A DNA stretch of 64,000 nt, taken from Cellulosimicrobium cellulans (GTDB lineage Bacteria; Actinomycetota; Actinomycetes; Actinomycetales; Cellulomonadaceae). Position 1 is the stretch's first letter, and every line of letters begins with the position of its first letter. Both the position numbers and the translations under genes were made by a program. Below the pieces are notes generated by a model. It made no database searches. It was not told the DNA's origin and worked only from the letters and a program-made list of their open reading frames with translations. Shown in pieces: positions 8,046 through 15,399 of the stretch. The stretch spans positions 372,001 through 436,000 of the forward strand of contig NZ_JAFGYF010000001.1 in assembly GCF_016921195.1 (NCBI RefSeq), read 5' to 3'.

Positions 8046-8885
8046 GTGATCCTCTCGCTCCTCGCGGCCGTGGCCGCGAGCCTCCTGTACGCGGTGAGCA
8101 CGATCGTGCAGGCCGTCGCGATGCGGCGCGCCCACGGCATCGGGGCCGTGGCCCAGCCGCTCGTCATCGGCGGCCTCGTCGTGGACGGCGTGGCGTGGCT
8201 CCTCTCCCTCCTCGCCCTGGACCACCTCCCGCTGTTCGTCGTCCAGGCCGTCGTGGCGGCCTCGCTCGTCGCCGTCGTGCTGCTCGCCCGCCTCGTGCTC
8301 GGCGCCACGCTGCGCCGCGCGGACCTCGTGGCGATCGGCGTGGTCGTGGCCGCGCTCGTCGTGCTCGCGCTCGCGGCGGGGGAGCAGCCCGCGACGCACC
8401 CGCCCGCAGGGTTCGCGACGTGGGTCAACGCCGCCGCGGCTGCCGTCGCGGTGGGCACGGCCGCCGCCTACCGGCGTGGGCACCCCGTGCTCCTCGCGGT
8501 GCTCGGCGGGCTCGGCTACTCCGTCGCCGCCGTCGCCGCGCGCGGCGCGCACGCCTCCGGCGACCTGCTGGACACGGTGCTCCAGCCGCTCGCGGTCGCG
8601 ATCGTGCTCGGCGGCGCCGCGGGTGCGCTCGCCTACCTCCGCGCGCTCGAGCGGGGCGCCGTGGGGACGGTCGCCGCGACCGTGTCCGTGATCGAGGTGC
8701 TGGCCCCGGGCGTCGTCGGGCTCGCGGTGCTCGGCGACGTCGTGCGGTCGGGATGGGCGGTCCCCGCCGTGGTGGCGACCGTCGCCGCCGTCGGCGGCTG
8801 CGTCGTCCTCGCGACGAGCCCGGCGAACGCCGCGGCCGAGGAGGGCGCGCCCTCGTCCGCGGCGCAGGAGCCGGAGCCCGCCTAG
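8046..8885 (+). CDS. DMT-type (EamA-like) multi-helix membrane transporter
   Basis: A 279-residue protein with about nine to ten hydrophobic helices beginning MILSLLAAVAASLLYAVSTIVQAVAMRRAHG, the opening typical of DMT-superfamily transporters in actinobacteria. The substrate is unknown. The GTG start at 8046 was chosen because it directly precedes the first helix; no clear ribosome-binding site is seen. The TAG stop at 8883-8885 is also the first half of a TAGGGT box that may be the -10 of the next gene. Confidence 0.75.
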   Translation: MILSLLAAVAASLLYAVSTIVQAVAMRRAHGIGAVAQPLVIGGLVVDGVAWLLSLLALDHLPLFVVQAVVAASLVAVVLLARLVLGATLRRADLVAIGVVVAALVVLALAAGEQPATHPPAGFATWVNAAAAAVAVGTAAAYRRGHPVLLAVLGGLGYSVAAVAARGAHASGDLLDTVLQPLAVAIVLGGAAGALAYLRALERGAVGTVAATVSVIEVLAPGVVGLAVLGDVVRSGWAVPAVVATVAAVGGCVVLATSPANAAAEEGAPSSAAQEPEPA

Positions 8886-8972
8886 GGTGGTCCGGGTCGA
8901 CCGGGCGCGGGCCCCCCTGCGCGGGACCGACCGCCGGGTCGACGTCCGGGCCCGCACCGAGGAGGGAGCACG

Positions 8973-10217
8973 ATGCGCACACCGCTGGACGTCCTCACGC
9001 TCGACGAGCTGCGCCGCCGGACGTCGGTGAAGTGGCGCGCGTTCGGCCCCGACGTGCTGCCGCTGTTCGTCGCCGAGATGGACGTCGCGCCGTGCGAGGC
9101 CGTGGTCGACGCCGTGACCACGGCGCTGCGCGCCGGCGACACGGGCTACGACGTCGGCACCGCCTACGGCGAGGCGTACGCGCGGTTCGCGGCGCGGCGG
9201 TGGGGCTGGTCGTTCGACGCGTCGACGTCGCGCACGCTGCCCGACGTGATGCTCGCGATCGTCGAGGTGCTGCGCGTGCTCACGGCCCCGGGCGACGCGG
9301 TGGTCGTCAACCCGCCGGTCTACCCACCGTTCTACGGCTTCACCGCGAACGAGGGACGGCGCGTCGTCGACGCGCCGCTGGGTGCCGACGGACGGCTCGA
9401 CCTCGACGCCCTCGAGCGCGCGTTCGCCGACGCGACGGGCGTCGCCGCGAACGGGAGCGGCCCGGGGAGCGGGCGCCGCGCCGTCTGGCTCGTGTGCAAC
9501 CCGCAGAACCCCACCGGGACGACGCACACACCCGCCGAGCTCGAGGCGGGGCTCGCGCTCGCCGCCCGGTACGGGGTGCGCGTCGTCGCGGACGAGATCC
9601 ACGCGCCGCTCAGCCGCCCCGGGCTCGACGGACACCCAGCGACGACCCATACGCCGCTCCTCGCCGTCCCCGGCTCCGACGCCGCCGTCGCGATCGTCTC
9701 GGCGTCCAAGGCCTGGAACCTCCCGGGCCTCAAGGCCGCGGCGGCCGTCGCCGGCCCGGGCGCCGCCGACGACCTGCGGCGGATCCCCGAGGAGGCGAGC
9801 CACGGCGTGCAGCACGTGTCGGTGCTCGCCCACGTCGCCGCGCTCGACCACGGCGAGGCGTGGCTCGACGCCGTCCTCGCGGGCGTCGAGCGGAACGCGT
9901 GGCTCCTCGCCGACCTCCTCGCGGAGCACCTGCCCGGCGTGCGCTACCGCCCCGGCGAGGCGACCTACCTCGCGTGGCTCGACTGTCGCGGGCTCGACGA
10001 CGGCGCGGCCCTCGACACGGTCGGGCGCGACGACGGCCGGACGCCTGTGGGCGACCCGCGCGGCTGGTTCCTCGACCGGGCACGCGTCGCGCTCGAGGAC
10101 GGCCGCCGGTTCGGTCCCGGGGGCGAGGGTCACGTGCGGCTCAACCTCGCGACCGGCGTCGACGTGCTCACCGCGGCGGTCGAGCGCATGGGGGCGTCGG
10201 TGCGAGCGGCCGCCTGA
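8973..10217 (+). CDS. MalY/PatB-family PLP-dependent C-S lyase/aminotransferase
   Basis: A 414-residue fold-type I PLP enzyme. The cofactor lysine is Lys246 in SASKAWNLPGLK, a signature of MalY/PatB cystathionine beta-lyases. Other family marks are NPPVYPPFYGF, CNPQNPTGTTHTP (substrate carboxylate region) and VVADEIHAPL with the PLP-ring aspartate. It probably cleaves cystathionine or other cysteine S-conjugates in sulfur amino-acid metabolism. A GGAGGGA site precedes the ATG, and a TAGGGT box at 8883-8888 could provide a promoter with an ~80-nt leader. Confidence 0.88.
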   Translation: MRTPLDVLTLDELRRRTSVKWRAFGPDVLPLFVAEMDVAPCEAVVDAVTTALRAGDTGYDVGTAYGEAYARFAARRWGWSFDASTSRTLPDVMLAIVEVLRVLTAPGDAVVVNPPVYPPFYGFTANEGRRVVDAPLGADGRLDLDALERAFADATGVAANGSGPGSGRRAVWLVCNPQNPTGTTHTPAELEAGLALAARYGVRVVADEIHAPLSRPGLDGHPATTHTPLLAVPGSDAAVAIVSASKAWNLPGLKAAAAVAGPGAADDLRRIPEEASHGVQHVSVLAHVAALDHGEAWLDAVLAGVERNAWLLADLLAEHLPGVRYRPGEATYLAWLDCRGLDDGAALDTVGRDDGRTPVGDPRGWFLDRARVALEDGRRFGPGGEGHVRLNLATGVDVLTAAVERMGASVRAAA

Positions 10218-10315
10218 GGCGCCGCGTGCCGTCCCGGGAGGTCTCGCCCGATGACTCCCTGCCGCCCGACCGGTCAGCACACCGACCGACGACCCACCAC
10301 CGCCTGGAGGACCGC

Positions 10316-10606
10316 ATGCCGTTCGACCCCGTCGCCCTCGACCGCACGTTCACCGCGCCCGTCGGCGTCGACGTGAAGGGCGACACCTGGCCCTGCGTCG
10401 AGGTGCCCGAGGCGCGCGACCTCTTCGGCTCGCTCCGCTCCGTGCGGGTCGACGCGACCGTCGACGACGTGCCGCTGCGCAACGTCGGGCTCATGCCGAC
10501 CGGCTCCGGCGGCCTGATGCTGTCGCTCAACGCCGCCGTGCGCAAGCGGCTCGGCAAGGACGTCGGCGACACGGTCACCGTCCGGCTCGAGCGCCGCTTG
10601 AGCTGA
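10316..10606 (+). CDS. DUF1905-domain protein
   Basis: A 96-residue protein that is essentially one DUF1905 domain, a small beta-barrel-like fold (FTAPVGVDVKGDTWPCVEVPE ... GLMLSLNAAVRKRLGKDVGDTVTVRLE). Many homologues are fused to a YdeI/OmpD-associated tail; this one is stand-alone. CTGGAGG before the ATG is a good ribosome-binding site. Function unknown. Confidence 0.8.
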   Translation: MPFDPVALDRTFTAPVGVDVKGDTWPCVEVPEARDLFGSLRSVRVDATVDDVPLRNVGLMPTGSGGLMLSLNAAVRKRLGKDVGDTVTVRLERRLS

Positions 10607-10791
10607 GGCCGCACGACCCCGTCCGCGCCCCGGGCGGCGGCGCCTCGCGGGTCCGCCGCCTCGCGCGGGATGGGCAGTGCTCCCCATCGCGGCGGGCCTC
10701 CGTGCCGCGTAGCGTCGGCGTGCGACCGTCCAGACGCGGCTGTCGACACCGCGCGGGAGGGGACTCGCGCGGGTGCGGGGGAGGAGACGGC

Positions 10792-12288
10792 ATGAGCGGC
10801 ATGTGGGGCGCCGACGTCCGGGCGCTGCGCGCGCTCGCGTCGGGCCTGCGGGCGGGCGCCGAGGCGCTGCGGGCCCACCGCGCGCAGGTGACGTCCGTCG
10901 TCGAGGCCGCGACCCGCTGGGAGGGCCCCGACGCCGCGGAGTTCCGCGACGACTGGGCCGCGAGCCTCGGGCCCTCGCTCGCCGCCACCGCAGCCCTCCT
11001 CGACACCGCGGCCGACCAGCTCGCCGCCGACGCGGACCAGCAGGAGTCCGCGAGCAACGACGGCGGCGGCGCCCTGGGCGGCCCGGGCGGTGGCCCGGCG
11101 TCGGGTCCGGGCAGCCGACCGACCGTCCCCACGCCGACCCCCGGCGAGTACGCCGCGATGGACGCGAGCGAGCGCGCGGAGTGGCTCGCGAACGCGACGG
11201 ACGCCCAGGTCGCCGCGCTCTACGCGCAGCTCGTACGGCTCGGCGTCGACCCCGACTCGCCGGGGTTCTCCGACCTCGCCGTCGCGCACTGGACCCGCGT
11301 CGCCGCCGGCGAGGCGGGCTTCGACTTCGCCGACTGGGACCCGTCCGCCGGGGCGTCGGCCAACCGCGAGATCATCGAGGGCGTCTACACGTACTACGGC
11401 GAGCTCTACCTCGACAACCCGTGGATGCAGTGGGCAGGCATGGCCGCGATGATCGGACCGTCGTTCGCCGCCGGGTTCTTCGACCTCGACATGATGCGGC
11501 AGCTCGCGCAGGGCGTCGCGGCGGGTGCCCGGGCGCTGCCGCCCGGCGTCGACCGCGCGGCCCTCGAGGCCCTCGCGACCATGTCCGACGCCGAGCTCGC
11601 GTTCTACGAGAACCAGTTCCTGTCGATGCAGCGCGAGATCTTCGTCGACCAGGCCGTCATGCACGAGGCGTACCTCGGCGGCGGCATGGAGGAGATGGAG
11701 CGGCTGCTCGAGGCCGGCGTCATCGACGACGCCGCCTACCAGGCCTGGGCGGACATCGAGGCCGGGCGGGGCGGCGACGCGCAGGCGCTCGCCGACGGCA
11801 ACACCGCGCTGCTGTGGCGCGAGCAGAACCAGATCATCGCGGACGACTGGCAGACCATGCGCGGCCACCCCGTCACGGGCGAGGCGTTCACCTACCTCAT
11901 GACGCTCGTCGGGGAACCGTCCATCCCCGGCGCGGGCACGTACGCGCAGTACGACCCCTTGACGGTGAGCGTCGAGACCCCCGGCCCGGAGAACATCGCC
12001 ATCCCGTTCACGGGCATCTCGTTCGACAACCCCGTCCAGGGGACGGTGACGGTCGAGACCCCGCTCCCGGGCGGCAACATCGCCGACCAGGCGACCCGCT
12101 GGGAGTACATCGCGAACGACACGCTGCCCGCCTACCAGCAGCTCCTCACGCAGCACCCGGACCAGGCCGCGCAGATCATCGGCACCGACGTGTCCGACAG
12201 GATCGAGGACTACCGGCTCACGGACCCCGCACGCATCGGTCGCATCCTTGACAGACTGACCGAGTGGGACGTGGACGTGGACCAGTGA
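10792..12288 (+). CDS. WXG100-like N-terminal domain protein, possible secreted effector
   Basis: A 498-residue soluble protein. Residues ~1-90 form a helical hairpin like WXG100/ESAT-6 proteins (WGADVRALRALASGLRAGAEAL, a W-E-G turn TRWEGPDAAEFRDDW, then a second helix). A Gly/Pro/Ser linker follows near 95-120, then a ~370-residue mostly helical domain that I do not recognise (NREIIEGVYTYYGELYLDNP and IFVDQAVMHEAYLGGGMEE stand out). No signal peptide is present. The GGGGAGGAG site 6 nt before the ATG supports the start, and a TAGCGT box about 90 nt upstream may be the promoter. The gene overlaps the following lipoprotein gene (GTGA). A type VII-like export route would fit the N-terminus, but no EccC-type ATPase is in the window. 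Confidence 0.65.
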   Translation: MSGMWGADVRALRALASGLRAGAEALRAHRAQVTSVVEAATRWEGPDAAEFRDDWAASLGPSLAATAALLDTAADQLAADADQQESASNDGGGALGGPGGGPASGPGSRPTVPTPTPGEYAAMDASERAEWLANATDAQVAALYAQLVRLGVDPDSPGFSDLAVAHWTRVAAGEAGFDFADWDPSAGASANREIIEGVYTYYGELYLDNPWMQWAGMAAMIGPSFAAGFFDLDMMRQLAQGVAAGARALPPGVDRAALEALATMSDAELAFYENQFLSMQREIFVDQAVMHEAYLGGGMEEMERLLEAGVIDDAAYQAWADIEAGRGGDAQALADGNTALLWREQNQIIADDWQTMRGHPVTGEAFTYLMTLVGEPSIPGAGTYAQYDPLTVSVETPGPENIAIPFTGISFDNPVQGTVTVETPLPGGNIADQATRWEYIANDTLPAYQQLLTQHPDQAAQIIGTDVSDRIEDYRLTDPARIGRILDRLTEWDVDVDQ

Positions 12289-12968
12289 GCCTGCCCGGGG
12301 CGCGTGCGCGCCGGACCGCGGGAAGCCTCGGTCGCGGCGCCGCGGTGGTGCTCGCCGGGACTCTCGTCCTGACGGCGTGCACCGTGACGTTCGGCGACCC
12401 GGACGACGCGACCACGAGCCCCGGCGGGACGAGCACGACGACCGGCGGGGCGTCGTCGGGCGGCGAGACCGGCACGGCGACGATCGACGACATCGAGAGG
12501 GGCGAGCCCATGCGCTGGGACGTGAGCAGGCCGATCACCGCGGAGTCCGTGGGGCTGGGGGAGTCGCAGGCCGTCGTGCAGGTGCCCGACGGCGCGGCGC
12601 AGGTCGAGCTGACGCTCCCCGACGGCACGTGGTCGACGACGGCCGAGGAGCTGACGATCCAGCCCCGCCGCGGCTACGTGAGCACGATCAACGTGTTCCG
12701 CACCCTGTCCGGCGGGCAGGCGGTCCACGACCAGCTGGTCGCCGACGCCGACGTCCTCGGCTTCCCTCGGTCGCAGGTCGACCGGTGGCTCGACGAGCTG
12801 CCCGCGTCGCTCGACGCGTCGCGCGCGGGCGGGACGCGCGAGCGGACCGGGATCAACGGCTCGAACGGCGACGTCGTGACGTCCGTGCAGATCAGCCACG
12901 AGCCGGGGCCGGGAGGCGACGAGAGCATCCGGCTTTGGTACGCGATCAGCCCGGTCACCCCGGACTGA
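12285..12968 (+). CDS. Lipoprotein co-translated with the WXG100-like protein
   Basis: A 227-residue predicted lipoprotein. A basic N-terminus, the hydrophobic helix GAAVVLAGTLVLTAC and a lipobox LTAC near residue 31 are followed by a threonine/serine/glycine linker and a ~160-residue domain of unknown type with EPMRWDVSRPITAESVGLGE and a C-terminal IRLWYAISPVTPD. The GTG start overlaps the upstream stop codon, implying translational coupling and a joint role, such as an immunity or tethering partner (speculative). A strong hairpin terminator follows at 13015-13039. Confidence 0.7.
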   Translation: MSLPGARARRTAGSLGRGAAVVLAGTLVLTACTVTFGDPDDATTSPGGTSTTTGGASSGGETGTATIDDIERGEPMRWDVSRPITAESVGLGESQAVVQVPDGAAQVELTLPDGTWSTTAEELTIQPRRGYVSTINVFRTLSGGQAVHDQLVADADVLGFPRSQVDRWLDELPASLDASRAGGTRERTGINGSNGDVVTSVQISHEPGPGGDESIRLWYAISPVTPD

Positions 12969-13014
12969 GGTCGTCTCCCCGGCCGCGGACGCCGCGCCGG
13001 ACGTGAAGAAGCCG

Positions 13015-13039
13015 GGGACGAACCGGGCCGGTTCGTCCC
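13015..13039 (+). terminator. Hairpin terminator after lipoprotein gene
   Basis: Perfect inverted repeat 13015-13026 with 13028-13039 (GGGACGAACC paired with GGTTCGTCCC plus two inner pairs that would form the loop), 47 nt after the stop codon. Confidence 0.75.
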
Positions 13040-13112
13040 GAGCGTCCGGGACGTCGGGCGCGTGAGGTAGCGTCCCTCCCGTCCCGAACGGCACGGAGCA
13101 GGGGAGCAGCGA

Positions 13113-15104
13113 GTGAGCAGCGTCGCGCACGACCACGGCCGGACGACCACGCAGGGCCGGCCGCGCGGCCGGCACCGGGCCGTGCGCTGGGCGAGCGCCG
13201 CGGCGCTCGCCCCCGTCCTGGCACTGCCGCTCGCGGCCTGCACGCCCGACCGGCCGGAGGCGCAGGACGCCGCGGCCGCGCTCGCGCAGGCGATCGAGGC
13301 GGGCGACGTGAGCGGGCTGGAGTTCCGCAACGGCGCGGCGAAGGACGTCCAGGGCCACCTCGAGGCGGTGCTCGAGCCGCTCGCGCCGTACGAGCGCACG
13401 GTCGAGGTCGAGACCGTGGACGTCGTGGAGGAGGGCGACGACGCGGGCGACCGTGCGACGGCGACGCTCGCCTACCGCTGGGAGGTCGCGGGCGAGCAGG
13501 CGTGGGAGTACACGACGACGGCCGAGCTGTCGTTCGCGGAGCCGGCCGACGGCGAGGACGGGCCCGGGGCGTGGGACGTCGTGTGGGAGCCGGACGTGCT
13601 CGTCCCGGAGCTCGGCCAGGGCGACCGGATCGCGGTGAACCGCGTGCCGGCCGTGCGCGCGGGCATCCTCGGCGCCGACGACGTCCCGATCGTCCAGGAC
13701 CGGCCGGTCTACCGGATCGGCGTCGACAAGACCCTCGTCGCCTCGGGCGCGTGGGACCGGGTCGCGCGCGAGCTCGCGGGCATCGTCGGGCTCGACCCCG
13801 AGGAGTACGCGCAGCGCGTCGCCGGTGCGGGGGAGAAGGCGTTCGTCGAGGCGATCACGGTGCGCACCGAGGACACGGCGGGCGTGGACGTCGACGCCGC
13901 CCGCGCCGTCGACGGCGTCCGCGTGCTCGACGACGAGCTGCCGCTCGCCCCGACGCGCGAGTTCGCGCGCCCCATCCTCGGGCGCGTGGGGGACGCGACG
14001 GCGGAGATCGTCGAGGAGTCCGACGGGGCGATCGCGGCAGGCGACCAGGTCGGTCTCTCCGGACTCCAGCGCCAGTACGACGAGCAGCTCCGGGGCGTGC
14101 CCGGCCTGTCCATCGAGATCGTGCCCGGCGAGGGCGACGCGGACGGGGAGACGACGGAGGTCTTCGCGGTCGACCCGGTGGACGGCACCCCGCTGAGCAC
14201 GACCCTCCGGCCGGACATGCAGATCGCGGCCGAGCAGGTGCTGGCGGGGCAGGGGCCGAGCGCGATCGTCGCGATCCAGCCCTCGACGGGTGCGGTGCTC
14301 GCCGCGGCGAGCTCGACGGCGGGCGAGGGCCTCTCGACCGCGACGACCGGCCAGTACGCGCCGGGCTCGACGTTCAAGGTCGCGACGACGCTCGCGATGC
14401 TGCGCGCGGGGCTCACCCCGGACACGACCGTCTCGTGCCCGCCCACGATCTCCGTGGACGGCCGCGAGTTCCAGAACGTCCCCGGCTACCCGACGAGCGC
14501 GCTCGGCGACGTCCCGCTGCGGACGGCGTTCGCGAACTCGTGCAACACCGCGATGATCGGGCAGCGGGACACGGTGACGCAGCAGGCGCTGCACGACGCC
14601 GCGGCGTCGCTCGGGCTCGGCGTCGAGTCCGAACTGGGCGCACCGGCATTCTTCGGCGACGTCCCGACCGACTCGCAGGGCACCGAGCACGCCGCGTCGA
14701 TGATCGGGCAGGGCAAGGTCCAGGCCTCGCCGCTCGCGATGGCGACGGTCGCGGCGAGCGTCGCCGCCGGGCGCACGGTGTCGCCCGTCCTGGTCCACCC
14801 GGACGTGCAGACCGTCGCCGACGAGGAGCCCGCCAGCACCCTCACCGAGGAGGAGGCGGCGACGCTGCGCGGCCTCATGCGCGCCGTCGTCACCGAGGGC
14901 TCGGCGTCGATCCTCCAGGACCTGCCGGGCGAGCCCGGCGCCAAGACCGGCACGGCGCAGTACGGCGACGGCAGTCAGTCCCACGCCTGGATGATCGCGA
15001 CGCAGGGCGACCTCGCGGTGGCGGTGTTCGTCGAGACGGGCGACGGCGGTGCCGTCACCGCGGGCCCGCTCATGCACGCGTTCCTCGACGCTCCGAACGC
15101 CTGA
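13113..15104 (+). CDS. Lipoprotein penicillin-binding protein (transpeptidase with NTF2-like N-terminal domain)
   Basis: A 663-residue class B-type penicillin-binding protein. An N-terminal hydrophobic segment with lipobox LAAC (Cys43) replaces the usual membrane helix. Residues ~47-165 resemble the MecA/NTF2-like domain, ~190-340 the PBP dimer domain, and ~365-660 the transpeptidase. The catalytic motifs are all present: S419-TFK422, S476-C-N478 and K611-T-G613. It cross-links peptidoglycan outside the membrane. The GTG start is preceded by GGGGAG, and a TAGCGT box lies about 40 nt upstream. The gene appears to be an independent unit between two terminated operons. Confidence 0.9.
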   Translation: MSSVAHDHGRTTTQGRPRGRHRAVRWASAAALAPVLALPLAACTPDRPEAQDAAAALAQAIEAGDVSGLEFRNGAAKDVQGHLEAVLEPLAPYERTVEVETVDVVEEGDDAGDRATATLAYRWEVAGEQAWEYTTTAELSFAEPADGEDGPGAWDVVWEPDVLVPELGQGDRIAVNRVPAVRAGILGADDVPIVQDRPVYRIGVDKTLVASGAWDRVARELAGIVGLDPEEYAQRVAGAGEKAFVEAITVRTEDTAGVDVDAARAVDGVRVLDDELPLAPTREFARPILGRVGDATAEIVEESDGAIAAGDQVGLSGLQRQYDEQLRGVPGLSIEIVPGEGDADGETTEVFAVDPVDGTPLSTTLRPDMQIAAEQVLAGQGPSAIVAIQPSTGAVLAAASSTAGEGLSTATTGQYAPGSTFKVATTLAMLRAGLTPDTTVSCPPTISVDGREFQNVPGYPTSALGDVPLRTAFANSCNTAMIGQRDTVTQQALHDAAASLGLGVESELGAPAFFGDVPTDSQGTEHAASMIGQGKVQASPLAMATVAASVAAGRTVSPVLVHPDVQTVADEEPASTLTEEEAATLRGLMRAVVTEGSASILQDLPGEPGAKTGTAQYGDGSQSHAWMIATQGDLAVAVFVETGDGGAVTAGPLMHAFLDAPNA

Positions 15105-15306
15105 CCCTCCCAGCAGCGCCTCCTCGGCGGGACCGGCGGGCCCGACGCGAGCGGGCTGAGCAGGCGGCCGCCGTCGAGCGAGCGGGGGATGCCAGGGTGA
15201 TGTGACGGGTGATCTTTGCCCGGCATCACGGGTCGGCCGAGAGTTTTCGTGGCGACCGCGCCAAACTAATGCACCGGGGCACGATCCCGTGCATCCACGG
15301 AACACG

Positions 15307-15329
15307 GTTGTCCGCTGACGTGGGACAAC
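15307..15329. promoter_or_regulatory. Inverted-repeat operator upstream of the YhgE pair
   Basis: Perfect 7-bp arms GTTGTCC (15307-15313) and GGACAAC (15323-15329) separated by 9 nt, ~70 nt before the start codon of the first YhgE/Pip gene. The surrounding 15105-15399 gap holds no other gene and is less G+C-rich than its flanks. The dyad resembles a TetR-type operator; no regulator gene is adjacent. Confidence 0.45.
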
Positions 15330-15399
15330 AATGTCCAGGAGGCGGCCAGGCGACGTCCAATTGCGCTCGCTGCACACCACGGGGCGACGAGGAGGAACG

